Shown here: one piece after another, positions 32,697 through 44,847 of the stretch | How the letters are laid out: each line of letters opens with the position of its first letter | Numbering within the stretch: the stretch's first letter is position 1 | DNA from: Haliotis asinina | Lineage: Eukaryota > Mollusca > Gastropoda > Lepetellida > Haliotidae | NCBI RefSeq assembly: GCF_037392515.1 | Contig: NC_090280.1 | Span: 23,565,118 to 23,629,117, forward strand | Reading direction: 5' to 3' | Length of the DNA stretch: 64,000 nt | The notes under the pieces: generated by a model | Seen by the model: only the letters and a program-made list of their open reading frames with translations | Told to the model about the DNA's origin: nothing | Database searches by the model: none | Position numbers and translations under genes: made by a program

Positions 32697-35600
32697 TTAC
32701 CTATCTTGAAGGGCTGCTGGTGTTGACATTTTGGCGACAGTTGATGGCATAGACTTGTTGAAATCAACCACTTCTGCAAAGTTGTACAACAGTTACTGAG
32801 CAAGCGGCCAATGGTGGTTTTATGCCACACTAAGCAATACTCCTGTAGCAGCACAAAAGGTTGCCAAAAATGGCTTCCACTCATTCTTCCTAGGTAAAGA
32901 ACTGAATGTGGGCTTTCATAATAAGGATTAATTTAGAAGACAGTTAGAAAACATTCTCATTAGTGTGGTTGATATGACATGTGCTGCTGAAAGATAGTCT
33001 TCAATGATTATCAAAAGGAAATTTCAAATTTTGAATGAAAAAAATGTATGATAGAATCACAAAGGCAGATGAAAAGATGGGCTTACTTTCTCCCTCTGAC
33101 TGGAGCTGCCCTAAGAATGTGTCCACATCCTTCTTCTTGGTGCTCAGCTTGAGTGCCTTGCTTGGACCGACAGGTTTGCTGAAGGACAAGAGAGGGGACA
33201 TTTTACAGAAAATAAATGACAAAGGTCAACAGCTGGGGCAGCTTGCTTCCATTAGGATGTCAAATGTTTCATATCATTAGTGTAGCACAGAGACAATATT
33301 TAGAAAGTGACAATGTTGAGAAATCATACAACCCCTGGATATGGTTGGTTGGTTGTGGCACTCAGGAACATTCCAGCTATGTATATGGCAGCAGTCTGTA
33401 AATATTCCAGTTTGGAAAAGTGCCTTGTATGACAAGCATCAGTTGCTGAAGAACAATCCTAACCTGGTTCTTCATGGATTTGGAAGGGATATAAATCATG
33501 AAACAGCACCTTGTTTCAGGGAGCAAATATGTTATAACCCACTTGTGGTTGTCCAAACTTTACACTATATGGACAAGTTGACACAACACAATTGAGTTAC
33601 TGACTAACCTTGGTTGAGGGTTTGAAGACTTGACAGCTTCTACATGTATCCCTTTATATACTGAGTCCGATCTGAAGGAATTACCACCGAATCCCCCAGA
33701 GCCACTGAAGCCTGAACGAGACCTCTTGGCCATATCTCGCTGCCTCTGTTGTATTTCCTTGGCTTTCTTCCTCATCTGATCCTGAGCTTCACGCTCTTGG
33801 GCCTGGAACATGGCAGAGTCAAATTAGGATACATGTTGGCACAGTATAATCTAGTTTGACAAAACTCTTTTTCGGAGACAGTGGAGAGCAAGAGTTGAGG
33901 AAACAAGAACTGAAATCTAGGTCATCAAGATGATGAGCAAACACTTCAACCATAAGGCTCCACTAGATCTATGTTGTATTGCACACTAATACTGGTAATA
34001 GGTGCAGCCTTCTGCTGAATATTGTTTCAATCCTGCAAATTCAGTCAATACATAACATGAACATGAATGGGACAGTTTTTGAAGTTTTGACCTGAACAAA
34101 TCACGGTGAACTTATCTGGACAATGAAAATAGGATTAAAACAGCAACTTTTTTTTGTGTGTGTTCTCTGTAGTTCTGAAGAGCTCTCTTCCCAGTCCCCA
34201 GTCCAGTACAGATTGATCGGTTGGTTGGTTTGTTGTTAAGCGCTGCACTCAATCTCAGCTATGCAACAAACATTCTATAGATAATCGAGACAACCCTGTG
34301 ATCAACATAATGAGCATCGATCTATGCAAATGGGATATAATTACATTTGTCAACTAAGTGAGTGAGCCTGACCACCTGATCCCATTTGTCGGCTTTCACA
34401 AGAAGTATGGAGTGCTGAAGACCAATTCTAACCATGATCGTCATTGGGTATCATGGGAGACAACTCACCTGTCTAGCAGCCTGGAACGCTTTCTCTTCAT
34501 AGGAGTCCATCTCTATGAATGTGCGTATTTGAGCAAGGTTGACATTCTCTCTGTATCCAAGGGCAACAATCTCATCAAAGGCAAAAATCAGTGAGAAAGA
34601 CTGGTCCACTATTTCGGTCTCCTCCATGTGGCGACAATACTCTGGTATCTAAATGAAAGGAATGAAGCTGTAACAGTGGCTCAGAGGACATGGAGCTGGG
34701 GACATGTGGATTGGTGCTGCAGAGATATTTCATGTATGCACATACCCACAGATAGAGACATGGCGCTCAGAGACCTTTGAACAACTGGATTGAATCTGTA
34801 AATGAATGATCTGGGTTTGAAATGGGCTTTAAATAGAATCAATAATGATAGGTTTCTGGCACAGAGAAAGGGACATAACTCTGAATGGGAATTGAGGAGC
34901 TTAGATGACTCCGACACATGACCATGATTTGAACCCAGAATCACAGTTCTGACTTTCCTGACATAGTACTGAACATTTTCAGAATTAAAAAGTCATCTCT
35001 GTCCGTAATGACAAAAGTTATACCTACCACCTTAGCAAAGAGGCGAAGGGTCTCCAGATCCTCCAGGATGTTGCTGGCCTTGGTGGTGATGAGCAGCATG
35101 TACAGTTTCTCTAATGGCTGGTATACATATCTCACACTCTCTGTCTCAACAAATGTGTGCTGCTTGCCAGTGTTCATCAACTTGGGAAAAGCAGCAAGTA
35201 AACCCTCTATGCGTGATCGAGTCATCTCCACAAACTGTCGGGATATTATGGCTGTGGGGTACAAAGAGGATAATGAAGGCAGTGCCCAAGATCTATAGAT
35301 TATAACAATACTTCAGATGTGATTTTGGTGAACTTAACAACAGTTCCATGCATATATCAGTCTTTCCAGACCATCAAGACATTGCTGGAGTTCAGTAGAC
35401 TGAGTGATTGACAGGGGTAAAATATCCATTCAGCCCCATCACTGTAGTAAATATATTTGTTGCAAATTTAACAGTTTGTAATCTTGATGGATATTATTTT
35501 CAACAATCAAAATATAGTGCAGATGTTTGTTATGGACACTAATTCACATTCTTCTCAGAGCAAAAACTCAACATTGTTACAAAGTGCTGGAAAATGTTTT

Positions 35601-36451
35601 GCTATAATTTAAGCAAATGTAATCAACATAGCTTCAAATTCAGTAACAGTTCCTGAGTGGAGTAAAGGGACATTGTTATTCTCCTTTTTCTTTTCCTACT
35701 CAACTACTTTCTCAACTTAAGTATACCTGCATTTAAAACACGACATTGAAGTACATGCCTTTCCCTGACTTACTGCACACAGCGGCAGCCAACAGAACCT
35801 GAATATAGCAAAGCAATAGACATAAATATTAAACTTAATATGCTGTACGTACTACTTGGCAACAGACTTGTAAAAAAACGTTTCAGTCAAAGGGTGTAAT
35901 ATGACCATGAAGCCTCCAAACACACATGCCATTTTCTTTCTTCAAGTGTCACTTTTCCAACTGGTTCCAGTCTTGTGAAGAATCATTAATTTGACAATGA
36001 AATAATGTGGTTGATGCATCCGTTTAAGTCGAATTTGACCAATTCTGACTTTTGATACATTATTCCAGGCGTTTTTGCTCATGAAATGAGCACTTCATTG
36101 CCAAGTCATTGGCATTCGATTGTTTGTTTGAACATGTGCATGAACAGAAGGCATTTTTGCTGTGCAATTTCCATAGCAAATATTAACACACAATTTCTGC
36201 AAGTTACATTGGATATAATTGTGTACAACAAATTAATCAGTTTTAGTCACATTGATTAACTTAACGCATTAGTCAGTATAATTACAATCTCAGTGAGTTT
36301 TACTCAGTAAATACAAATCATATTTCACAACATAGTTCAAAATTTAACAACACCCAGTGATTTAATCCCTTATATCAACACCCGCACAATATCAAGGAGA
36401 TGATATTGTAATAACAAAATTCTACTTCACAAGAATACCCCAACTTACCAT
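32697..36451 (-). CDS. Partial duplicate of ARCN1 (copy B): exons 1-7 only
   Basis: Seven exons match ARCN1 exons 1-7 in order and length: 36449-36451, 35759-35798, 35028-35251, 34469-34648, 33609-33802, 33087-33178 and 32701-32773. All are open and in phase. Exon 1 again ends exactly at ATG before gtaagt. The intron 2 donor is gcatgt, not gt. Protein differences from the main copy are 2 of 13 in exon 2, 0 of 74 in exon 3, 6 of 60 in exon 4, 15 of 64 in exon 5, 3 of 30 in exon 6 and 4 of 24 in exon 7. Past exon 7 the frame reads AGG TAA, so an unspliced end gives about 269 residues: longin domain plus linker, no mu-homology domain. Alternatively exon 7 can splice in phase to exon 8 of the main gene. 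Whether it is expressed, truncated or a pseudogene cannot be decided from sequence. Confidence 0.8.
33340..33480 (-). repeat. SINE family B fragment in copy-B intron 5
   Basis: Inverse-orientation remnants: ggcactcaggaacattccag, atggcagcagtctgtaaata and gaagaacaatcctaacc. A trace also exists near 20450 in the main copy. Confidence 0.6.
34205..34445 (-). repeat. SINE family B in copy-B intron 4
   Basis: Landmarks: ttgttaagcgctgcactcaa, gcatcgatctatgcaaatgg, ctgaccacctgatcccattt and aagaccaattctaacc. It is orthologous to the element at 21640-21830. Confidence 0.75.
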
Positions 36452-36712
36452 GATTGTAATGCACAAAACATGTACTCCTCTGTGTAATGTTGTCTCTTAA
36501 TGTTTACCATGCACAGGAAGTTGTGATATATCTTCCACTGGGGCACATCCACGCTGGTGGTGGCCACGTTGTTGGAGATGTTGTTACGCAACCTTTGGAT
36601 ACATTGTGAAATGTATCAGAATAAACTAGATATGGTTGTTGACATGTGATACATTTGTTACATTTGTGCAGCATTGCATTGATAATAAGACAAATCTATT
36701 TTGGAATGATGT
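36452..36712 (-). promoter_or_regulatory. Duplicated ARCN1 leader/promoter region (copy B)
   Basis: It is homologous to 26052-26322, sharing tggtggtggccacgt and caaatctattttgga. An upstream ATG (minus strand, inside ccatgcacagg at about 36507) opens a frame that is not in phase and overlaps the main ATG. The main copy's upstream ORF stops before its start. Homology to the main copy ends near 36712. Confidence 0.45.
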
Positions 36713-38394
36713 TATAGATCTGTTTTACCAGTGTGTCCTTTAATGAAACCAGTGATCGAAATATTGACCTTCCTGTCTGACCAAGGCTGGCAACTTTCAT
36801 GTTAGGCTGCTTGAAAAAACTCTTCACCAACCTGAATGTCTGATGTTTTTAATATAATTAATTAATTAATGGCTGAAGCTTCATGCGAGAAGGTATATTT
36901 GAGGTGGTTATCACCTTAAACTTTTGCTGGTAATTTAATCTCAGGGAATATATCATTTCATATACTAGAATATTGGAATAAGTTTAACAGGCTCTTTTCA
37001 AATGTTACAGACTGGGCGTGTAACTGAGTATTTAATTTCATGCTTGTCATTAATTCGCATTTGAAACAATAATGCTGTTTGCTTTTTGTAAAAAAAAGTA
37101 CAATTTATGAGTCAAAAGTACGAGCAGGCAACTTTCAAGACAGACAGGCAACATTTACTGATCAGCTGCCCAACTGTCTGGTTGAGTTTGAAAATTATTT
37201 CAGTCACTGAATGAAATCATCCGCACTCTCCAGCACCTCCTTGATAACCTTGATAGCCAGTTGACAACAACATCTCCACTGACTCCATCATCCAGCTCAT
37301 ATCTAACTCCCAAAAAACTGGAAAGCATTATGTCACCAGGAGCTTAGCCAGCAGTATAGAAAAATGCCCAGGCTTACACAAGATTGTTGTGAAAAAGGTT
37401 GAACAAGACCTCAATACTATCTATTAAACAGTCAGCTTTGCAACCTATCAGGCTTACATGAAATAAACTGGCTTGCTATGCACCTGGTCACTAAATACAT
37501 ATCACATTTTTCAAAGGGATGTTCCTCCTCCACTCTCCCTTCCTAAATATTTTGGGATTATCAAAATTTCATTTTCCTGAAATGAGACAATACTGGAAAT
37601 GGTACACATCTGCATAAGTCATTTTGATTGTTCCTATTCCAAGTTTTGAAAACAGCATTTAGTTACAATTTCTTCTGTTAGAGAAAACATTGAAACCTCA
37701 TTGGACTGACCTTATTTGAAAGAACGTCTTCAAGGTTTAATCAGTGCTAATTAAATGCAGACATGGATATACACCCCACATAGTGAAATAATACAAGCTG
37801 GTCGGCAGGCTGGCTAAAGAGAAGTATTATCTTTGAAAGCTGTATATGAGCAGGTTTTAGTAGTTTACCCTGCACACTTCAACAGACACCTGTATACAGG
37901 TACCAGGTCTAACCAAATTAAGCCACAAACATAAACGTCTGCTGTTTATTTGGACAACAAGCCTTTTAGTTGTTTTCAAAGAAAGGGTTTGAGGGTGAGC
38001 TGACATGTATCCTGGCTCTGAGCCAGACAGCAGGTATAATTACTTGCACTTGGTAATCACTTCATATCAGGTAGTTCATTGGGATGTAAGTAAAACAGCT
38101 TTGAAATATTTACCTGAATTTGTGCTGTTTGATGTAGAGACTATAAAACACACGAGATGAAATGAGCAGGATGGAAGAGCTTTGAGTCTGATGCTGAGAA
38201 AGTGTATGGGATCTTGAGCTTAATATTTCCTTGAACCTAATAGCATTTGGCTGCATAAGATGTACTTCTGACTCATTGGTGATAACACATCAGCATCGTA
38301 TAGATGTGATACCAGGGGAGAATGCATTGCTATTTTGAATCAAGAACCAATCAATTTTATTTTTAGTCTTATTATCTGTATTTCCTTCTAGCAT
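36713..38394. other. No gene recognised
   Basis: AT-rich sequence without a supported exon. It includes an attaattaattaat run near 36860 and phrases on the theme gcaggcaactttcaagacag near 36785 and 37125, perhaps two relics of one repeat. Confidence 0.4.
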
Positions 38395-38575
38395 GCACAG
38401 GGCGGTGGGGAATCCTAGCAGTTGAAGCATTTGCTTGTTACACTGAAAACCCAGGTTCAATTCCCCACATGAGTACAATTTGTGAAGTCTAATTTTGTGT
38501 CCCCCACCATGATATTACTGGAATATTGTTAAACTTTTTCCAGCGTAGAAGCCACTCACTGACTCACTCATATCA
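38395..38575 (+). repeat. tRNA-derived SINE (family A)
   Basis: Landmarks: agggcggtggggaatcctag, acccaggttcaattccccac, gatattactggaatattg and a short actcactcactg-type end. Confidence 0.85.
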
Positions 38576-40354
38576 CACTGTTGCCTGCTTGTAATTTTAT
38601 CCCCCGATTTGTAAGTTAGACGGTAAGGCAATCAACATGTCTGTAAGTTGTCTGTTTTCTTTTTATGAAACTCTAAACCCATTGAATATGTATGGATGAA
38701 GCCTGCTGCTCCGCTCATTCTTTTGATGTAGTGGAGCCTTTTGATGTTTCATCTCTATTTGTCCTCTTTTTTTCATTTTGGTTTTGGACTTCTGAAAATG
38801 TGCTTGTTTCAGAAGCAGAACTCCAAAATTGTTAGAAAAATTTCATTGAAACTTGCTCAAACTCAAACAATTAGGAAGCTGGTGCTATTTGAAGATTTGA
38901 AATATTGAAAAATACTTAACAGCATTAAAATTTACTCAGAACTGAAGATACCAAATGGCAGTGAGTCGCCAAACTTCATTTTCAAACTGGTCCTGACTTA
39001 GCGCATGTGTTATCTCCTTATGACTCATGGCCTGTGAAACCTTTAATTGAATAGTTCATGAGTTCATATTCCAAGTGGATACGGATGAAGATATTTTAAG
39101 GTTTAATGTAGTCATGTCATACAGACCCTGAAATAAATATACAGAACCTGAAATAAGAAAGCGCATGCAAGTCAAGGGTGTATGGCAAGTTTAGGTTATC
39201 AGTTTCAGGAAATGAAGAAAGTTTCTGGGCCCCATTTTAGTATGTTTCATGAGATATTAGGAACTGTACTTTCTGTAGAATGTTTACTTATAATCTAGAT
39301 GTTAGTACAGATTTAATGACAAACCGCTGTTAGTGTGAGAACATCATCGTTGCTAAGTCTTCCCAGCAGTTGATACCCTTAAGTAGAGTTTTTCTTGTTG
39401 TGAGTAATACCTCAGTAGCTAGTTTCCTTTACTACAAAATGAAAGCAGCTGTCAGCTAGCCTCGAGTGGTTAGGACAGATGCTGGTGACAATTGTTAGGT
39501 TCTAAGTATTTACATGTTGTCTTTAGCTCTGCATATTTCCCATTAATTAACTTGCTACTTTTGTCTACTTCCTTAGTATTTACTCAATTCTCTTGAGGAT
39601 TGCTTGCTTTCAGATTCTTGTCCTGTGATGCTTTTTGCAGAGTTGTCTCCCATGGACTTGAACCCCAGTGCAGCCTGATGCCTTTCCATTTTCTTGAGAT
39701 GAATTGATTTCTGGATTATTTGAGAAAAGTACTCTGACGGCTTAGTAAATTTGAGGGCTGTATAGAGGGGTGCACTCTAAGGTACAGATTCATGTCACCC
39801 TGAGTCTTCATGATGTAAGGGAAAACAATCATGACCACAAAATCACTCCTCGCTTGCGTGAGATATCTGTAATGTTTGAGTGGCAGTTTTTAATGATGTG
39901 TTTGCATTAGTAATTAGAATGGTGTTGCTGATACATTGAATATGTAGTTACTTATTCTCAAGGAAAGGGGTGTTAGATTCAACAATCTATTTTATGTTGA
40001 ACCCTTTTTTTAAATCTTAGCTCCAAACACCAAAAGGAATTCAGTCAGCAATTAACCTGGATTAGGTCCATTGTGAAAAAAGCATTTCCACTGTTTTCAA
40101 TTTGTCGCCATTGAAAAGTGAAAAAATCTTTGCCAGATGTCTGCTGAAGTATGCAAATCAAAATATCGCAAATTATCTTTTGGTAACACTGGGTGTAACT
40201 GTAATGAATCTGAGCTTGTGTAGACATGAAGTCCCTACTGGTCAAACTGATGCAATACCACAATGATACCTTGCACACAGGTGAAGCCGGGAATAGTGTT
40301 TCAAGACATGACCAAAACATTCAGTGATGTCATTCAACTTCATTATACTACTTG
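38576..40354. other. No gene recognised
   Basis: No coding exon, known repeat or RNA gene could be supported. Short ORFs here look random. Confidence 0.4.
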
Positions 40355-40520
40355 AGTGGGGGAGTTAGGTTTTATGCCGCTGTTAGCTGTATTCCAGCAA
40401 TATCATGACGGGTGACTACAGAAATAGGTTTCACACAATGTGCCCATGTTGGTTATTGTACCCTGGTCTACCTGAGCTTTAACCATGTTAACTACTAGGC
40501 TACCCCACCACCCCTCAGAG
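40355..40520 (-). repeat. tRNA-derived SINE (family A)
   Basis: Inverse-orientation landmarks: ttttatgccgctgttagctg, gtttcacacaatgtgcccat and actactaggctaccccacca. A second partial head follows (acgctttaaccactgggca). Confidence 0.8.
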
Positions 40521-41611
40521 TGACAAGCAAACGCTTTAACCACTGGGCAATTGTTAAGCTGAACTCGCTCAATGAGACCTGCATCATGTCCTATTTTTTC
40601 TTCCCTTGAAACTCTTGCACTGTTATTCAGCAGGAATGCTGTTGAAAGCTGCAGTAAACTTAACTTCCTCATTTACTGATAGATTTCCATTTATGAGGAC
40701 ACAACCACTGAGCTGAACAAAACCTCTTTGTGTGAAGATATCAGATACAAAGGAAAAAATGTGTTACGTACCATGTTATGGAAATATTGACCAAGTGGAA
40801 TGAATATGATGAGATGTGTAAGTGTAAGATGTCTGCCATAATTGGGTGCTTGTTTTGACACTGAGATGTGCATGCACCCATAGGGTGCATTAAAGTTCAA
40901 GGATATGTATACAAGTCTACAACAAGCACACATTGTACCAGGGATTTGACATTTACCGATTCCTCATGGAATCAACAGGTTCTGGCAGAGGAATGCATTC
41001 TATGTATTTCTGGACACATGCAAATGCTTGCATCATGGCTAGTCCAGATTTGGGGCCACTGACATGGGCAACAGGTGCTCCCAATCACAATGCATTCTCA
41101 TTATACCACATCTCATCACAGCATCACTTCAGTACAGCCTCACTATTACACATCCTGTTAACATAGTAATATGTTGGATATGGATATCAGTACCTTACAC
41201 AATCTGATAAACATGAGAAATGGCCAATCGTTAAGCTTAGTATAAAGCATGACTTTCTCAGTTCTGATGTGAAGTAGGGAGATATGTATTTTGGCCTGGT
41301 GTTACGTGATTTCCGTATTTCTAGTGCATGTGTCTGCTATCCCACGGATGTTTAAAGAGGGGAAGGAAGCTGAAGGAGGTTTTGTGTTGTAGTGTAGAGG
41401 TGGAATTACACCAGCTCAGGTGCAGCTGTGTAAGTAACCTACATTCACAAAGATGGTAGAAACTGTCAAACTGCACAGCAATCAAGAACTGTGTTTGGTG
41501 TTGTAGATAGACACCTCCTTTCAGTTAGAGAAGCATATCGGGCAACTGATGCAGATTCATGAATGTTATGGTTTCATTTGTACAGAACCAGTTGAACTTG
41601 CTTAGTGGGTG

Positions 41612-41855
41612 CCTGGGTTCTGTTGGTGTTCACTGCTTGGGTTCTGTAAGTGTTGACTGCTTGGGTCCTGTTGGTGATGACTGCTTGTGGTCTGTGAGTG
41701 TTGACTGCTTGGGTTCTGTTGGTGATGACTGCTTGCGGTCTGTTGGTGATGACTGCCTGGGTTCTGTTGGTGATGACTGCCTGGGTTCTGTTGGTGATGA
41801 CTGCCTAGGTTCTGTTGGTGATGACTGCTTGCGGTCTGTAAGTGTTGACTGCCAG
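41612..41855. repeat. 24-bp minisatellite, about 10 copies
   Basis: The unit resembles ggttctgttggtgatgactg plus 4 more bases (cctg or cttg). Variants alternate ttggtgatga and aagtgttga. Because 24 is a multiple of 3, an ORF of GSVGDDCL-type repeats appears on the + strand. I regard that as non-coding. Confidence 0.88.
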
Positions 41856-42056
41856 AGAAAGAATTGATTTACTATTTAGATAAATGTTATTGTCAATCTG
41901 TACAATGGAGCAGTTTCACTCACAGTAATGCAGTCATTAGGCTGAACAGAATCCCTAATGATGGGAATATGAAGTATTGGGTAAAGAATTCAGTAGCAAG
42001 TGGTACACCTACAGAATACCGGATACCTGCAAGCCGTATTCATTAATGTAACGTCT

Positions 42057-42102
42057 CCTAACCCTAACCCTAACCCTAACCCTAACCCTAACCCTAACCC
42101 TA
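42057..42102. repeat. Interstitial telomere-type array (CCCTAA)n
   Basis: About 7.5 uninterrupted copies of ccctaa (TTAGGG on the other strand), 46 bp without a mismatch. TTAGGG is the telomere repeat of most animals including molluscs. The flanks show no subtelomeric satellite, so this is an internal site. Confidence 0.95.
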
Positions 42103-44030
42103 TTCAAAAGTAAACTGCTTTCAAAGATGGCGGAAGGTATCAAGTATTCTGTTGTCTTACCTAACACATCAGCAGTTGGAGATTATTATTCATTTTATTC
42201 TGTGCAAAAAAAATAAAACAATTATTTGACATGTTTGGGGGAGACAGTGTTAATTTATCACGTTATAATCAGTCAGCACATTATTGTAAAATCAGATGTT
42301 AAAGGGTGTTGGCTATTATCTTTTCTTGGTTGGATATATTTTGCGCATTTTGATAACACCAAAATTCAAGTTAAAATCCTCCATGTTTTAAAAAGTCATG
42401 AATATTTTATTATTCATAGTAATTTGAATAATGAAATGAGTTCATGATACAGTTTGGTTCATTGAATACACAAGTTTATTGTAACAGCCTGAGTAGTAAT
42501 GTGTATTTACACATATTTACATACACAGGAAGGGATGAACTTACTTAACTTTCAAATATACACACCTTGTGAAATGTTTATGTTAACAGGACACAAATAA
42601 ACAGTTGTTTTGGGGAGTCCTGTGTGTATTTAGTGTGAATGTTTTAAAAAGGTTATCATAAACACTATCATCAACTGAGAGTATCTTGTGATTGAAATTT
42701 GGCAAGGCCCATTCCAGGGTTTATATACAAAATAGGCTCCTGTTTAAAAATCTGGTGTTATTTGGTTTTCTGTATTAAATTAGAATATCTCTATTTTTTC
42801 ACTTGTGAGATTGTTTTTTCGGAAAATAATCAGGAGAGAAATATTGTATAAAATATAGTGTGTAGTGTTTGCCTTATAAGGAGTGGAGGAGCAGAGCTGG
42901 TATTGATGTGCTGGCTCCCACATGTGGTGTTATAACGAGGAGAAGCAGTTGTAAGTTGTGGATCTATTTATACCAGGAGTGGTGCTGCCTGCACTTCCAG
43001 GGAGAGAAAACAAGCCATTTCCTATCTGGCATCAGATACTCTCTCTTTTCCATACTACAGTAGTAGTATCTTCTTCATTATCTGCTGCCACAGCCGTCTG
43101 CTCTTAGTGTGTCTGCTTCAAACACAAGAATATAAGAAAATATTTTCCCAAGCATCGAAGATGGAAGGATTTGATTAAAGAATGATCTCCAAAGAGGATA
43201 CCATACTCCTGTCTTTCAAGAACTTGGTCAAGGTCTGTCAATGTTCATTGAGATTGGATAATTACAACAACAGTGTTTGTGGTGATCAGTGGTGGTTGTT
43301 TGGCTGTTCTCAGCAGCCACTGAGGCAGCCGCTACTGAGACACTTTAAGCCTGCTTAGGTACAACCAGCACTGGTCAGCTGCTGGTCTGTGCAACTCAAG
43401 GGGGATTATTGGATTATATACATGTGTGAGATTATGTCTGGATTATGAAGTCAAATCAGCAGTGGGTAATGTATCTGTGGCCAGTGGCTGTAGGGGGTGG
43501 CTTCTTGATTTCACTCAGGATCTGCCACAACAATTGCCTTTCAGACTCTGTGATTGTTCAGATTAGGAGCAGGTTAATTCTCAATTCTCCAGTCGGGAAT
43601 CCTTGTAAATTCAGTTTCATTTCAGTTCTCACAGAAATGTAGCCATTGTTGTTTATGATCATTGGTCAAGGATGTAGGTCCAATTTGGTTATCTGTGAAC
43701 TTCTTTGCCTTCTTGTATTAGATGTGTATGGATGATGATGGATAGATTGTAACAGTTCTGGTGTCTTGGACACTCAGCATGCAAGGAAATCAATGACAAT
43801 TTGTTTGAAAAGAGAGACAGCTAGTGAGGGAAAGCTGAATGTAAACACAACCACTTGGTCCATCAGTGCTACAGGCTCTGACATTTTCCCGAATGTGTCA
43901 CTGTAAATGGGTCATCAAGCTAAGACCATCTTAGGTATTCAGACTCAAGGAAGCAGATATCAGTGGTTGATGAGAAAATCAGGAGGGGGAGCAGGTTCAT
44001 AGTTGAATTAGCAGGACAGGGGCAGTGTGC
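42103..44030. other. No gene recognised
   Basis: No supported exon. Poly-A-rich and TG-rich stretches only. Confidence 0.4.
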
Positions 44031-44034
44031 AAAA

Positions 44035-44340
44035 TTGTTTTCAAATTTTGCTAGCCAATCGGGCTAGCTATGCCTAAAACTTACTAGCCCAGGAAATTAT
44101 TCACTTGCCCGAAATTTGAATGTAGAAATTAAACAAAAGATTACAAAAGGGTAAAATACCACCATTTATCTGGCCATGATTCAAAGTGTATTATAACTTA
44201 ACAAGTTGTAGAGAGTGATATATTAAGTAAAAAATTATCCCAAAATTCACTAGCCAGTCAGGCCAGTGACTGTGGACATTTACAGGCCCAACTATTTTTT
44301 ACTAGCCACAGGCCAACAGGCCAGTGGCTGTTCCAGTCAC
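44035..44340 (-). repeat. Block with repeated ctagcc motifs, possible transposon relic
   Basis: The motif (a)ctagcc occurs at several points with similar context (gctagccaatcgggctagc, tactagcccagg, cactagccagtcaggcc, actagccacaggcc). On the minus strand this gives repeated TG/LA-type phrases but no clean ORF. It may be the edge of a degraded coding repeat. Identity unknown. Confidence 0.3.
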
Positions 44341-44847
44341 TGGATAGGATATTCACATTTATTACCTTGAAGAATGCTGGTGAACATATTTCTAGTTTGT
44401 GATGCTTCACTGGGTGAGAGTGCCTGTGAACTGACTTCTGGAGCTACTTCTGGTAGTGGTTCTACATATAATCATCCAGTGTTTTGAAGTATTTTTACCT
44501 TTTTTGTTCCATTCCCAGGGTTCTTCTGTCAGTATACAACTTGATTGATTGTGTTGGTGGTGGTCTGGATAATTTTTCATGCAGTTATGTCATTGTTTGA
44601 AATTGCTCATAAAAGTCAAAGGATCATTATCACTGCAATAATGTTATCAGCTGAATATTAAGGGTTCCTGTTGTCAAAGATATCAACATCATGGTCCCCC
44701 AAAACATGAACACAGCTTTTTCGCACACCCTTTTCTCTGTTATTGTCTTCACCTGTAATATTCTTTGGGGCTTTTTTGGCACTTTGACAAGTTTCATGTA
44801 GCTTGATGGTGATGGCAAGGGTACGTTCAGATGTCAGAGATCCTACA

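Noticed and set aside
41559..41867. 102-codon ORF with GSVGDDCL repeats
   Set aside because: By-product of the 24-bp minisatellite.
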